Part shown: positions 11,801 to 24,503 of the stretch, in pieces
Layout: every line of letters begins with the position of its first letter
How positions within the stretch are numbered: the first letter of the stretch is position 1
From: Theocolax elegans
Lineage: Eukaryota > Arthropoda > Insecta > Hymenoptera > Cerocephalidae
Direction of reading: 5' to 3'
NCBI GenBank assembly: GCA_026168455.1
Contig: CM047428.1
Location: 15,967,313 to 16,031,312 of the forward strand
DNA: 64,000 bases
The notes under the pieces: model-generated
Seen by the model: the letters and a program-made list of their open reading frames with translations, nothing else
The model's database searches: none
Told to the model about the DNA's origin: nothing
Program-made: the position numbers and the translations under genes

Positions 11801-14800
11801 TTAATAAAACCACACTGTAAATCTATGTGTATATTGCAAAACGTAAGTTTACTTTAGAACGAGCAGTATTTATTTTTACGATACGATTCCGATATCGGTA
11901 AAATAGGTTTCTATATTTCAGCGGTCTAGAGCTTGGTAACAGGAGAACTACCAAGAAGCGTAAGTACATACGTTGTTCCGTCACCTGTGGATTCTAGACA
12001 CAAACAGCTGTGCCCACTTGAAAAAACATCGTTATGACATTTTAACGCGTGATAAATATTTCTTTAAAATTTCTATTTGGATAATCCGTGGCATTTCAAT
12101 CGATGTAAATATTCATTACGTTTCATTATAATATTCTGTATCATTCGTTTTTTTTTACTTTGTTACAGACAATTCTATACAGATAATTGTTATTACAAAG
12201 CATTAAATCCCTGATTGCTTGTGAAAGAAGAGAACAGTCAAAAAAAATGTAAGGATATTTAACTTTTTTCCAATCGATTAGTCTCGTCTATTTTCACGGA
12301 CAACAGATCGACCGCGTCCGAAAATAAACCTCTCGGATAACCGAAAGAAAAAAAAAGAAATATAAATGTATAGAAAAAAAAAGAGGAGAAGAATGAAGAT
12401 CGTCGACACGAATTCTTTCTTTAATTCGTGCGGGACGAGGAGGGACGCCGCGCGGCGAATCGAGCACACATTTTTCCGCGGCTGTTCGCCCACGCGCACG
12501 CGAAACGACGGCGCAGGGTGTAAGGTGTCGCGCGCCTCGATTCCGAGGATAAGTAGGGATTCGAGCAGAGGCGCGTGTACTAATATGGCGCGCCGACCGT
12601 GGGGTTGCTCTTCTTGGCCGCGGGCTCCCGTTAAAAATAGTTATAAGCTCGCTCAAGCTGATCGCGTTCTCTATCCCTCTCTCTCTTTCTCTCTCTCTCT
12701 TTCATTCTTACTTCTCGTTGCAACACTGACAAGGAAAAAGATTTTCCGCGGTTACCAATAATGAATTGAACAATTTTTTTTTATATATGCAGATTAGCTA
12801 TATCGTCAAGTTATCGTGAATAAATTTATCTTACATTTGTAAACCTATAGAAAACGCTTAAATTTTTTAAGTAATCAATTACACTGAGAAAATCATTTTA
12901 TTAAAAACTATTGTATTCTTATAAAAACGTAGGGATTATACTGCGATTACCCTAAATTTTTACTGTTTTTAGCAAATATTAAAATGTAACACGGCGTATT
13001 TACTCATTTATATCATATATATAATTACGTTACAACATAATGTCGAAATTTTCAAATGGAACATTGTCGAATAATATGTCTGTCATTTTTAATAAAGCTT
13101 AATACTGATGGCAATTATAAGTTCCCATTGGTTTAAATTTTTTTTACGTAATAAAAATCGACACTAATGTTGTGATAATTTTAAAAAAAATTACATTTTT
13201 AGATTAAAATTATATTTTTATAATATTAAAAATCTCTAGATCAAAGAGTATATGCATCTACATCAATTAATTTCAGTATCGAATTACAGTATTATTAATA
13301 TATTTAATAATTAATATAATTCCAATCGTTTAGTGCAATCGTAAAATAAAATAATTGTTAAACCGTGTTCAAATTGTTACTTGAATATCACTGCTCATCA
13401 ACTTTCAACTGTATCCCATCGAACCCAAATTTACGCGTCTACGACAAATTATGTAAATTACCTTGCGATACAAATAATACGGTAGTTAATAAATAACTAA
13501 GTACATTATAATCATTCATTTTATTTTTACACGCGGAATCTCCCATTACACGTAATTTTAGTAACACCAGCCGTGTATTGCACGACTCCACTCGGCGAAA
13601 CACAAAAAGTCATGCAGGAAAATCTCGAATTCCAGGCCGGCGAGTGTTCATAAATCAGGTGTCACTATTTCTGTTATTTTTTTTTTCTTTGAAAAGAGGG
13701 AGTTACGTCCTAGCACGTCCACGAGAAACTTTGTGTCACGAGTAGTCCCCATGGAAATGTGGGTGAAATGTCCGTGTTGATCTAATATTAGCGCGTTCGT
13801 AACTTTGTCGAAGTTGTTCCTTTTTATACCCTAATTAACTTGTATTCCTTGCGTATGGATTTCTTTTTCAGTTTGATCAACATCGATCGATAAATGCGTA
13901 CATAATATTTATTTTTTTTTAAACTTTAATTTCGAAATAAATTTATATTTACCACTATTACAATCAATTATGCGTGGTAACACAAAAAAGAAATTAATGT
14001 TTCTTTTTTATTAATGCGTAATAAATTAATAAATACATCAGTACTCTCTAAATGAACGTGTGTAAACGTTGATTATTAAAATAATAGTAAACTATTTTAA
14101 ATGATCTAGTGTTATTTATATTTATTATTCTTTCATCATAATATCAATCGACAAAGATTTGTTTCTGTATAATTTACAAATTGTTACCATCGCAACGGTA
14201 TAACGAACTGCAACTACTTGCTAAACATAGCGATCAAATTTATTTGGTATTCGAGATAAATACTACGTTCATTCATAGTTTTGTGGTTTGCGCGTGCACG
14301 AGTATACAAGTATAATTAATCAAAGGTACATAACGGTTTATACAAACCGCGTGAAAGCGCGTAACACTTAAATACGCGTGAATCTCTTGCAAAGTTCCAA
14401 CACGATTCGGCAAATTCTCAGGTGCGTTCACAAGCAATTTGGATTCTAGCCAGTCTTTATATGCGCGAGCAACATAATGCTGCAAAATTCACCCGTTTAT
14501 TACCTTCCGCCCTCGCGTCGTCGACGTTCTATAATTATTACGGCGAATATCAGACTATGTGATTCATCGAGGTGTATCATATTATTGTGTATCGTTCAAA
14601 ACTCGTTGATACGTAGACAGGGTCTATAACCCTTTATTTTTATATATATAGCCAATTGTATATATGTTGCAAAGTTTCTTTGAGACATTTATTGGTTTTA
14701 GTGCAGAAAATGAATTTATTGTCATCTTGCAAATATACATGCATTATATAAGTATTGATTTAGATATATAATTAAGTTTTAGTCGAAAATATATTGTTTC

Positions 14801-17800
14801 CTTATTTTAATTATTAGCCAATATTAACCCTACCAGTCGCAATGTACATTGTATTGTACACAGATGAAAAATACAGTAAAAAAAATTTCATTAGTATCTT
14901 AATAAAGTTACCATTTCTATATTTAAACACAATCGTGGCGATAAAATTATAAATAAAAGTATGAAAAAAATTCTGAATTAATATTCAGGTCTGAAAGGAT
15001 TAAGAAAATGATGGCTCCCGCAGCTAAATCATTTTTATTTTAGATGAACGACATATTTTCCTGGTTTGTCTCAAATTAAATAATTGCTTTTACAAACCTG
15101 GCGCGTGCCTTGGATAGCTGATCGATCTGATCCTGGAAGTCAACAACGACCTCCTGGTGCTTTTTGCGGAGAAGGTGAGCAGTCTCCTCACTTTCGAGGT
15201 GCACATCTTCCAGAAGTTTCCTAAGCTTCGCTAATTCTGTATCTCTCTTTTTGTTGATTTCGAACTAAAAGTAAATACACACCGTTAAAATCAATGTCAT
15301 ACGACGCTTGTAAATCTGATTAATAAAAATGATAAACACTACTTTCGACCATGACTCAAGTATTCAAATGCATATAGTTTAACTTTAGTCGCGGTTAAGA
15401 TGTAATAGATAAATAAGTAACTACATTTTCAACATTTATACCAAAATAATGTAACCTTAGTTACATGCGTTTGAAACTTTTTATTATTTTTATTATTTCA
15501 CGTTAAAGAGAATATAGAATATATAAATGTATAAATATAGAAAATATAAAATATACATTTGCAGAAAGCTAAGATATTCGAGATGGTCAAGTTGTCTCAC
15601 AAGAGTCATATTAAATGTATAAAATGAGATCAACCAACGCATTTATTAATATTCAAAAATGTACAAGAATAGTTACCTGAGATTCGGCGCCGCCCTCAGC
15701 CTCTTCAAGGCGTTCGGACAGCTGGATGACTTGCACGCTCAAATCGGCGCGTTCGCGTTCAATCTACAAATTGAAAGACACGATTAGTTTTTTATATAAT
15801 TCTTAAATTAATGGGTACATTCAATCTTTAAATCTGATTTTTAAATTAAATGTGTAATTTAGAATTCATTTGATGTATATATAACTATGATTAATTATGT
15901 AATTTGTGTGCTATATATTTCAATAAAGTAATATTTGGTTACTTGTCTGACCATACTTCGTTTTGTTCTACTGCAGATATAAAAAGTTATTAATAATAAT
16001 GCAATCGATTTAATAAAATGTGCTAATATTATTAGCCTGTAATTTGTTCTGCATATACTATTATCTTATTGAATAGAAATTGCATATTTTATTAAAATGA
16101 TCGCTTATTAAGAATGTATTAATAGAATTTTGAATTTATATTTCGTTAAATATTATTTTTTGTTCAGTTTAAATAATTTGTACAATTACTCAACGCTTGA
16201 TTTGATATTCAACATATGACATTTGACAGTTGTGATAAAAAAGTTATTTTCTTTTCGATTACGATTCAGATTACAATTACGATTCTTGGTTAAAAAAAAA
16301 AGCAAGATAATTTGAAACAGGTGGAAACACTTGCAGCTTCATACATTTATCGGGATTCCTTCCACTCAACGGACCTCGAGTTTTCCACACACCATCATTG
16401 TTTTGAAAGAAAGATAAATCGCGGACCGGAGAAAGTTGAGAATCGCGCGATTTCCCGTGACGACAGTCATGCGCGATCGCACGAATAGACGCGATCTAAT
16501 TCGGTGCAGGCACATCTAAATCCGACGCTTTATTCATATTACAAACGAGCCGGTATATGTATATAAATCCTATGAAAAACCCAGTTTGCAGACCCTTTTG
16601 CGCTCATTAAACACTCATTATCTGCACTGTAATTTCAGCTAGTTTTCCGGCATATGTGTGTATATATACGGTGTGTGCATAATCTCTGGCATTGGTTCAA
16701 CGATTCTTAAGGGCTTCCTTTCCTTTGACCAATTAAAACTTGGTTATTTCTACCGGATGTCTGCTGATTCTTAAAATTCGGGATACGATGCTATCCGAGA
16801 TATTAATGACACGAGATGTTTTCCAGAAAAATTTGTACGATATATTGATAAAAAAATTCATATAAGTACCCTATATATGTTAAATTGGATAACGTTAATG
16901 AAATATTCATGCATAGTTTTAGATTTGTTCCTCAGGATGTAATTTATATCGTTTTGTTCACCAAAAATTTGTTCAACACTTCTTTTCTTTTTTTTGTAAC
17001 TAGAGATTATATATATAATACATTGTATGATATCCAAGGAAGAATACATATTTCAATTAAATATACGTATTACCGATGTAAAGCACGAAGAAAATTTTAT
17101 CATAAACATCGTGAAAATTACGGTAAAATTAGAATAATGCGATCATCATTGGTATTTTTATAATAAATTTCAGTATTTTTCAATAGATGTATAATTAATA
17201 TTTACACTGAGAAAAACTTTTTAGTAAAATTAATATTTTAATGTTAAATGGAGGACAGATTTGTACAATTATATAAATTGCTATTAATAATAGTAAAAAT
17301 TGTCATAATAATGGTAAAAATTGCCATTATTAATTGTAATTTTCCCTGATAGGTGGCATTTTTTACCATTATTAATAGCAATTTTGTTCAATTGTATAAG
17401 TCTGTCCTCCTTTTATCATTAAAATATAGTAATTTATACTAGCAATTTTTTCTCAGTGTATACAGTGCCAGAAGAAATGTTACCATTGTCAATTTAAATT
17501 TTCTACCTTAATAATATTTGTAAGAAATAATTTTAAAAATTGTATAACGATATATTGGACATATTTTAACGTTCTGAATCATAGTTTTTACTGATGATTC
17601 CGGAACGTTAATTGTTACTGTCGACAAATGTTGTTTGTTATTTGTAAAGCTCAGTCATCAAGAAAACGAATAGTTAAGATCGAGACATAGAAATGAAGTA
17701 ATGAATTTTTAATTTAATAATACTTAAATACGATTGTTCTCGATGTGTATTTATACCAGAGATCGGCAAGTATTCGATCACATTTTTTGTACGGTAACAA

Positions 17801-20800
17801 TTTTTTGAATTTTGTGTAAACCGAATAAAAATAAAGAATAGTGATATACAAGTCTACACGAACAATGCCCGAGTGAGATAAGAGCATTTTTAAAGTGTAT
17901 TCGAAAGAAGTATTTGTCGAATAAGTACTATTATCGGATGCTCGGTATTTGTCGAAAATTCAAAAAAGTATTCGTACAAATATGGGGTTAAATACTTGCC
18001 GATCGCTCTGATTTAAACACTTATCCTTGTAATTAATTATTATTACCCAAATATTAAGATATACTATATTAGTATATTAAACTTAATTTTAGCTTAGTTT
18101 TTCTGCAGAATATTCAGTGTTACGGTACATGGAAAATTAAAATATTACTAAATAACTTTTAAATGTCGCGTGTTTACCGTTCTACATGGTAATTCTTACA
18201 AGGAATTTCGTGATAATAATTACAACAACATTTTGTCCGCTCGTAACCTTTATAATTTCTTATAATAAAAACCGAGAAATAAAATAAAATTTAATTTGAT
18301 TTGAAATAAAAAGAATGTACCGTTGTTATTATTATTACAGTAAGGAGAATGAAATATTGTCACGGTGTCAGTGATATATATTTCTAAAATAGTTGTCTTG
18401 ATCGTCCTCGTTAATATTTTTACATTCTAGAAGTTTAGTGATTCATCAGTTTACGTCTCAAAAACAATTTAGATGACTGTAAATTATGTGTTTCCGAGTT
18501 TTGCCAAGAAATTTTTTGTATCATAATTAAACACTTGACAATTATTTTAAATTTTTATACAAAATATGTAAATTTCGTGTTGTTTAACGTTGTATATTAT
18601 TAAAATAACCGCTAATTAAGAATTTAGTAAATTTAAATGTGATAGTGAAATTATACTAACTAATTGTCAAAGCATATTGTGTAACATTATTAATATACAA
18701 ATTGTTAATTCATTATGTGTATATGAGATATATTTATATATAAATTTGCAAGATTTATAGTAAAACATACGTTAATACAGATAGTTTAATGATTTTCCTG
18801 GCAGTATTTTTATATTTAAGCAATCGTATCAATTTTTTTTTATTTTAGAAACATGTTCTATATGTTATATAGAATGTGCGTAAAGAATTTTTAAGATGAA
18901 ATGTAATTTTTATAAAATTTTATTAAATAATTTTCAACATAATGTATTGGAATGAGATACTCATTTTAAACTTTAAAGTTAAGTATGTTAATACTATTTT
19001 TTATACTTTTAAAACATTCCTTGCCGCATAATTTTTATCGCAGTCCCCTGAAATTTTTCACACATCATGAGATATGTATTAGTTATTACACAGCCATTTT
19101 TGTTTAAATTTAACAGTGATATTTATGTTGTTTTTTTTTAACAAAATTATTACAATATTGCAACAATTTACGTATATTGTTTACGGACATTCTACATAAC
19201 ATATAGAACATGTTTTTGAAATAAAAAGAAAATTGATTTTTTCATCATTTTAGACCATACTCTACCCTTAAAGAATATAACGTAATGAATTTATTAAATT
19301 CTCTTATCGATAAGATTTCCATTTTGATCGTTGAAATTAATGATTTTGGTAAAAATTTTACAAATTTAAACAAAAATATTTTTTTTATAAATAATTAACC
19401 TACAGTACATTTGTCTTTAATTTATTTAAATTAGATTTAATTAAGCATCAACTTGTACAAACAATAAAAGCTTAATAGGTTTTAATCCAACCTAATTTAA
19501 ATATACAAGTAAACACTATATTTCATAGGTATAATTGATAGCCAAGGAAATATACGTCATTCTCAATAACGACAGTGTTCATTAAAATCAATGCCTACTG
19601 TACGAAAATACTAAATTCAAAGTCTAGCCTCTCCGAGACTTTACGCGGGGTGAAGATGCATTTATTTTAGGAAGGCCTTTTGATACGGCTCGCGAAGATA
19701 GAAGATTGCCCGTAAAATTATTCTCTACAACAATTTTAGTAGTCATGCGTTCAAGTAGTCTCTCGTCAACCGCGACTGTTAAGACGAAAACGTGAACGAG
19801 ACACTCTACGAGACTTGCCAATTTCCGGTACTTCCATTTTTCTCATCTTCTTAATCTTTGTTTCTCACCCTCGTCTTCTTAAATCACGAAGGATAATTAA
19901 TTTTGTGGCTCGTTTAGCGTTTAGATGCGGATTTTTTTTTGTATACGGAATGCAATTTGCATAGTTCGTAAATAAAATGTTAATTTACGGTTCTTGTATT
20001 TATTTTCACTTATTGTTAAATTCTTTTGCGGTATAATAGATATTTATATTTACGTTGGTGTAATTGTCTCAATGCAAGTTTAAAGTATTATTCTATTTAT
20101 TAATTTAAGTATTGCTTAGCATGAAAATAAAGAGTGTCAAACATTTAAATGATGGGTTTCTATATGTTTCTTGTCTGTAACACAATTTTATCACCTGAAG
20201 GAAAAGCGATATGCAAATTAAAAGGATCTATTTATAAAACCTCAAAAATTTTCTGCAATCTAACTAAAAATCTGGAAAAATTCATACGTGACACTTGAGT
20301 AATATAGAAGAAGTTGACAGAGATTTTTTTTGGAAAAAAATCAACTTATTGTTGATACACAATTAAATAAGGATTCCAATTTTTAAATTTCACATCTCCT
20401 TAACTTATAGTGATACAATTTATTAAACCATTATTATTATGAGATTTAAAACCATTGAAGATGAAATGTTATTAAAATATATGTATATTTAATAATGACG
20501 TATTAAATTTAAAAATGATAAATATACGTAGAATGTGTAATTTTATTGATTTTTCTGAGTAAAAAGAAGAAATTAATATTATTTTTTATATAAATTTGCA
20601 CCGTTTACACACCCAACAAAAAAGTTTAGTTGAGTCGATAAAATTTAAAATATTCTGTTGAATATGTTTGATAAAATGCTTCTTTAAAACTAAGATATAT
20701 TTATTAACTTCGAGAAAATTTTATTCAGAAGGAAGATACTGTATGTGAAACTACAAATAATTTTTAGCTTCAAACAAATATTTTGTTTTTTTCAAACGCA

Positions 20801-23800
20801 ATCAAGAAAATGTTTTATTCGAAATCGGTTAAAGAAAAATTAAAAGGAAAAATTACGATAATTTTATTCGTTTTTCATTTTGACTCAAGGTAGCCGATAG
20901 TGTACAACATTACATATATTAAGAGCCACGTAGTAATAAATGTTATTTTCAGAAAGCAAATCAGATATTTTAACCAATCGTTACAAATTATTTGAATTAC
21001 AAATACTGGAAAATCATGAACTCTTCACAGTCGACAGTATTCTTAGTTGATAAGAAATACGAAACCTATAAAAATCCATAATTTTCATATTTATCAAACA
21101 TCATTCCAACACCTATTGCACATCCCTATACAGTATAGGTGCATAACACTTGTGGGTGATGTGCAAGAATAATAGTTGGTGCAAACTCGCGATAGAAGAC
21201 ATCTCCGGAATGCGGGAGCGCGAACTCGAGGCGGCACGCACATGCAAACACGCGCACACGCACAAACACACACACACACACACACAATCTCGGCCCTCCC
21301 CAAAAATAGCCGCGACGCCAAAGCTGGACATCTTATCTCAACCTGAGTAAATCCCCTACAACGAGAGGGCGCGAGCAACGCTGCCATCTTCGGAAACGTA
21401 ACGGAACAACGTTGTATTTCGACAAAACATATACGAACCGATCAACGACCAAAATAATTTTTCGCGTTCTGGATTTCAAATTTTTGGATACTCTTTCTAC
21501 TGCATCTACTCTTACAAATATATATGTATTTTTTCCGTAGTTCCATTTTACTTTTTTTTATTCCCATCGGGTACATAGTTAACTTATAGATTGTTTCGTA
21601 TGTCGTTTAGTTTAATGGTTCATAAAACTATATGCATAAAAATATAAATTATAATTTAATTAAGTATTAATTTATTTTTAATTTGGGAATATAGATTTTA
21701 TTACCATATCGGAAGTAGTCAAATAAAGCATATTTACATTGTTATTTATGATATATCAAATTCTCTTATTAAAAAGAGATGAACCTAAAATTGAAGCCAA
21801 AATAAGATTGATTTCATTGGTTTCACCCTGATCATGTGATCATTTAATACTTAAAAGCATAAAGCGCGAAAATTCAAAAGTTTTATGAAAAACAATAAAA
21901 AAACAAATAGGACGTTCGAAGCACACTATTAATAATATACTGTTTAAGATGTTAATTAAATTAATTAATTTTTCTTTTTGTAATAAATGTAATAAATAAT
22001 TATTAAAAATCAACGTGATCTAGAAAAGCCTATTTAATTTTTAGTGTTACTCGAAGTGCATGTGAAACCAATCAGCTGTTCACGAAAATTATACAGTCAT
22101 TTTAACAGTATTAACTTTCTTCGTACTGTAATCTTAAAGGTTTTTTTTTAATTTGCAAAATTTGGTGCGTTGATATTTTTACAAATTTTTCAAAGATATA
22201 GTTTTAATAATTAAAAAATTCCGTAAGGATTTTATATTGAAATTGCTAAAATTAACGCTAAAACGCTGACATTAATATCGGTTTTAATCAAATTTATTTT
22301 TACTGTTAATTCGTGGATACACAACTATTTGTTGCACGTTAAATATCGTTTGAAAGATGATCTGATTATTTCACAGATATATAATATGACGAAACAACTG
22401 ATCGACATTTCAACATAATCTATTTTTACGCAGTACAAAAACTAATTCTTCGTATATTATGCGATTTTTTAAAATTCTTATGCAAAATTATGAATAGTAA
22501 TTAGTTGTGATAAATGAACGATATTTAATTAATTATTTGGTTTATATTTAAAAAAAAATGATTTAGAAATTGTTGTAAGGTAATTTTATTCAGAAGTAAA
22601 CCCGACGTAAACGTATAGAACATCTACAGTAGACCATAAGAAAATGTCAAACGAAAACATTAATAAATCGTTATTTCCTTATGATGAATATATTTCAATA
22701 AATGCATTTACCGAATTGAATGAAAGTGACCGTACCTGAATTTCATATTTAGTACGTATCGAACGATAAAACTTACCCTCTGACGCAGTTCCCTCTCGGA
22801 CTCGAGGTCATCCTGGAGAAGGCGGATTTTGTCCTGAAATCATAAAATCCAGTGTTTTTATTCCGTCGTTTCCTGTGTGGATCGGAAACGCGGCCACCGA
22901 GCCACGGTAGGAAAAAGAAAAAATAGAAGGATCCGAATAGAAGAGGGGGAGGCGGCTCAAGACGCGACGGTTTCGCGAGGTCGCGAACGCGTCGTCGTCG
23001 GATGCTCTTACGGGTTTACGTAATCCCCCGGTACAGAAATATCCCGGTCTCTACGCTCTCGGTTAAGGAGACGAGGAACTGACCCGTACCGACCAGTGGA
23101 ATTCACTTCGCTTTCTTCGCTACCACGACGATTGATGCCCTACCTTTGCCAATCGACCCTTTTTTTTATTTATCCTCTTTTTCTTTTTCTTTCGATCTAT
23201 CTTCTCTCCCGGGACCCTAACCCTTTTTTTGAATTGGGTTACAAACGTATAGGCTCCACCTGAGATCTCGTTGATCTTTCACTATTCTTGGAATGACTCG
23301 GTCACCTTTTTCATTCCCAATATTGGATAACGATGATCTTGAGATTCTCCTTAGTTACGCCGATCTGTACACCGATCCACATATCCGAATGATATTTTAC
23401 TTTTTTTAACTTTTTCTCTATTTTCTTGACTCTTAATGTACAATCCATCGATATATTTCTTTTCAACAACGTTAACAATCGCTTTAAAGATAAATATAAT
23501 TGTTTTTACGGGGTTTACTGCAAAATACAATACCGATTTATTAGACATATTTTTTATCGCGTACGTTGCTAATAAATAATCGATTGAAAATTTTACAAAT
23601 AATAATATTAAATTCGCAAAATATTTTGCAGGAAGGAAAACTTTAGTATTATTTACACTAAATTATCAATACCGTAAAAAAAATAGTTACGGAAAGCTAT
23701 ACGGTGGCATTGGTAAAGAAAGAAAGAAAAAGAATTAGGCGCCAGAAAATCGTGTTAGGCGAAATCGTTCGAGCGCCGGGTTTAAGCAACGATCGTCTCA

Positions 23801-24503
23801 AACTTATCCCGTGACTATTTTTACACGCTTAGCAACACTTTGGCCCGGTGTAACAACACGCATATTACGCACACGGGATTGGCACTAAAGTCCCTTATGG
23901 TCACTGAACTTTACTCATATTTTAATAAACTGATTATTTCACTCGTTGCACTTAATTATTATTATACATAGTCTCTTCCACTTGATCGATCAGTCCACTT
24001 CTTTTCCTACTTGAAACTTCGGATGTCTATACGTTCCGTTAATCTTCACTTTGACTTTTCTTACGTCATCGTCGTGTTGTCCCGAATTTTCTTATTTCTT
24101 GACACTTACTTCAAGTTGTTACATTTACAATGTTTATATACATGCAGGTGTGTAAATGTTTAACCGATTCTATAATGATTTACGTATCGACATCTCATTG
24201 CACCGATACGCGTTAAGTATGAAAATGTTGCGATTCGTATATATGTAGATATATATATACATATAGATGTATATATCAAAGAGAAATGTGAGTGGGTAAA
24301 TGTGAGATGAGGCGAGGGTGTGAGAAGAAAGGTAAGAAAAAGTAATAACAATATGTGAGTGGATGTAAATAATATAAAAATCATACCTCGAGTCTGGAGA
24401 GAGCGCTCAGGTCGGCGCTGTACTCGATGCTGACGTCGGCTGCTCCACCTGTACCGCTCGAACGATACGAGTACTTTGAAGTTTTGGCTACTGCAGACGC
24501 CAT
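5766..24503 (-). CDS. Prm: paramyosin gene, 11 coding exons, C-terminus off window
   Basis: Paramyosin is the coiled-coil rod protein that forms the core of invertebrate muscle thick filaments. Joining the exons 24503-24387, 22833-22777, 15763-15677, 15264-15098, 8932-8695, 8576-8457, 8386-8237, 8134-7988, 7325-7109, 6119-5992 and 5878-5766 gives 1541 nt, or 513 residues plus two bases. All junctions are GT-AG and keep frame. The protein starts with a short Ser/Gly/Tyr-rich non-helical head, then heptad-repeat coiled coil with typical insect paramyosin blocks: [71 protein letters not shown]. Family proteins are about 880 residues, so roughly 360 C-terminal residues are missing and should lie to the left of base 1. 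Exons cluster at 5.8-9.0 kb, while the four 5' exons are spread over more than 9 kb. The identification comes from recalled family similarity. Confidence 0.96.
5992..6119 (-). CDS. Prm: Prm coding exon 10
   Basis: 128 nt. It begins AT (finishing the Asp codon), then [20 protein letters not shown] and [20 protein letters not shown], ending EA at donor GTAAGT. Frame is preserved into exon 11. Confidence 0.96.
6273..6926. mobile_element. TTAA-flanked element with TCCTTTGAGTCA ends in a Prm intron
   Basis: TTAA lies on both sides (6269-6272 and 6927-6930). Left TCCTTTGAGTCA mirrors right TGACTCAAACGG. Subterminal blocks TTTGTACTCGGGGGTTTTTG and, inverted, CAAAAACTCCCGAGTAC recur, with a third degraded inverted copy near 6680-6700. 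No protein. It sits in the intron between Prm exons 9 and 10 without disturbing coding. Confidence 0.7.
7109..7325 (-). CDS. Prm: Prm coding exon 9
   Basis: 217 nt, 72 codons plus one base. It starts [20 protein letters not shown] and ends LVRENKKLA with a G that completes Asp at the next exon. Acceptor TATAG, donor GTAGGT. The exon contains a perfect internal donor hexamer GTAAGT at 7223-7218 (see findings). Confidence 0.96.
7988..8134 (-). CDS. Prm: Prm coding exon 8
   Basis: Forty-nine codons, [20 protein letters not shown] onward, ending [12 protein letters not shown]. Phase 0 to 0, acceptor ATATAG, donor GTAATT. Confidence 0.96.
8237..8386 (-). CDS. Prm: Prm coding exon 7
   Basis: Fifty codons, phase 0 to 0, [20 protein letters not shown] onward to [10 protein letters not shown]. 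Acceptor TTTTAG-type (ATTTAG), donor GTAAAC. Confidence 0.96.
8457..8576 (-). CDS. Prm: Prm coding exon 6
   Basis: Forty codons, phase 0 to 0, with [20 protein letters not shown] then [20 protein letters not shown]. Acceptor CGTTAG and donor GTAAAG. Only 70 bp separates it from the next exon. Confidence 0.96.
8695..8932 (-). CDS. Prm: Prm coding exon 5
   Basis: 238 nt. The first base G completes the split Arg codon, then come 79 codons from [20 protein letters not shown] to [13 protein letters not shown]. The segment [20 protein letters not shown] is almost invariant in insect paramyosins as I recall them. Acceptor TTGCAG, donor GTAATT. Confidence 0.97.
9146..9402. mobile_element. MITE with CACTCAGAAAAA-type inverted ends
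   Basis: Left CACTCAGAAAAAAGTTGTAG pairs with right CTACAATCTTTTTCTCGATG. The interior is built from palindromic TTACTATA/TGTAATA words. It resembles the TA-flanked family at 17205-17458, is more diverged and has no coding capacity. Confidence 0.6.
9771..11640. repeat. direct tandem duplication, unit about 946 bp, in a Prm intron
   Basis: Unit 1 (about 9771-10665) and unit 2 (about 10717-11640) align directly. The central ~470 bp is nearly identical, with the sharpest identity from the TATAGGTGAGAGCGCTCG region to the GGGAGGATAGTAG region. Differences in the core are mostly one-base homopolymer indels plus one 8-bp insertion near 11041. The outer ends are much noisier. Neither unit encodes a convincing protein. 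Confidence 0.85.
12631..12640. promoter_or_regulatory. MEF2-type site in Prm intron
   Basis: TTAAAAATAG is a perfect match to YTAWWWWTAR, the MEF2 consensus. It lies in the CpG-rich island of a muscle gene's intron. Drosophila Prm is known to be MEF2-dependent; function here is inferred. Confidence 0.4.
14828..14999. mobile_element. short TTAA-flanked element
   Basis: TTAA at 14824-14827 and 15000-15003 bracket CCCTACCAGTC on the left and CAGGTCTGAAAGGA on the right. These ends are imperfectly inverted and similar to the ends at 51586-52606. About 172 bp, no coding. Confidence 0.4.
15098..15264 (-). CDS. Prm: Prm coding exon 4
   Basis: 167 nt starting [20 protein letters not shown] and containing the strongly conserved block [20 protein letters not shown]. 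It ends in phase 2 (AG) at donor GTTTGT. The split codon AG|G restores Arg in [13 protein letters not shown] across the 6.2-kb intron. Confidence 0.96.
15677..15763 (-). CDS. Prm: Prm coding exon 3
   Basis: Twenty-nine codons beginning [20 protein letters not shown] and ending EGGAESQ, phase 0 to 0, with acceptor TTGTAG and donor GTAACT. It follows a 6.9-kb intron. Confidence 0.95.
17205..17458. mobile_element. TA-flanked palindromic MITE, CACTGAGAAAAA ends
   Basis: Perfect short inverted ends, CACTGAGAAAAA and TTTTTTCTCAGTG, flanked by TA on both sides (17203-17204 and 17459-17460). The whole 254 bp folds back: AAATGGAGGACAGA on the left pairs with CTGTCCTCCTTTT on the right. The TA duplication suggests a Tc1/mariner-type non-autonomous element. 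Confidence 0.8.
21262..21286. repeat. (CA)n microsatellite
   Basis: An ACACAC run within a longer AC-rich stretch (about 21237-21286) in the CpG-rich patch of the large Prm intron. Confidence 0.85.
22777..22833 (-). CDS. Prm: Prm coding exon 2
   Basis: Nineteen codons, [19 protein letters not shown], bounded by a TTTCAG acceptor and a GTAAGT donor, phase 0 on both sides. It continues the first coiled-coil heptads of the rod. Confidence 0.95.
22834..24386. other. first Prm intron, about 1.55 kb
   Basis: Non-coding. GC-richer near the exon 2 side (22860-23120), AT-rich elsewhere. A near-match to a MEF2 site, CTATTTTTAC, lies at about 23816. Confidence 0.6.
24387..24503 (-). CDS. Prm: Prm coding exon 1 (start codon)
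   Basis: The ATG is at 24503-24501 and the exon encodes 39 residues, [20 protein letters not shown] followed by [19 protein letters not shown]. This is the non-helical head and the start of the rod. The ending DLSALSRLE is characteristic of insect paramyosin. It ends in phase 0 at the donor GTATGA. There is no other in-frame ATG nearby, and the context CGACATGG is acceptable for initiation. Confidence 0.95.

Larger units (their letters stand above)
11641..15097. other. remainder of the 6.2-kb Prm intron with a CpG-rich island
   Basis: Mostly AT-rich. A GC- and CpG-rich island at about 12290-12740 contains open frames on both strands but no clear exon, and carries the MEF2-type site at 12631. 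A small TTAA-flanked element lies at 14828-14999. Confidence 0.5.
15764..22776. other. 6.9-7.0-kb Prm intron
   Basis: AT-rich with no coding exon I can support. It contains the TA-flanked MITE at 17205, a GC-richer block at about 16330-16530, and at about 21180-21420 a CpG-rich patch with a CA repeat. Short open frames at 19624-19821 and 21094-21387 look accidental. Confidence 0.6.

Noticed and set aside
19624..19821. A 65-codon minus frame inside the large Prm intron
   Set aside because: No splice or promoter signals and no recognisable family.
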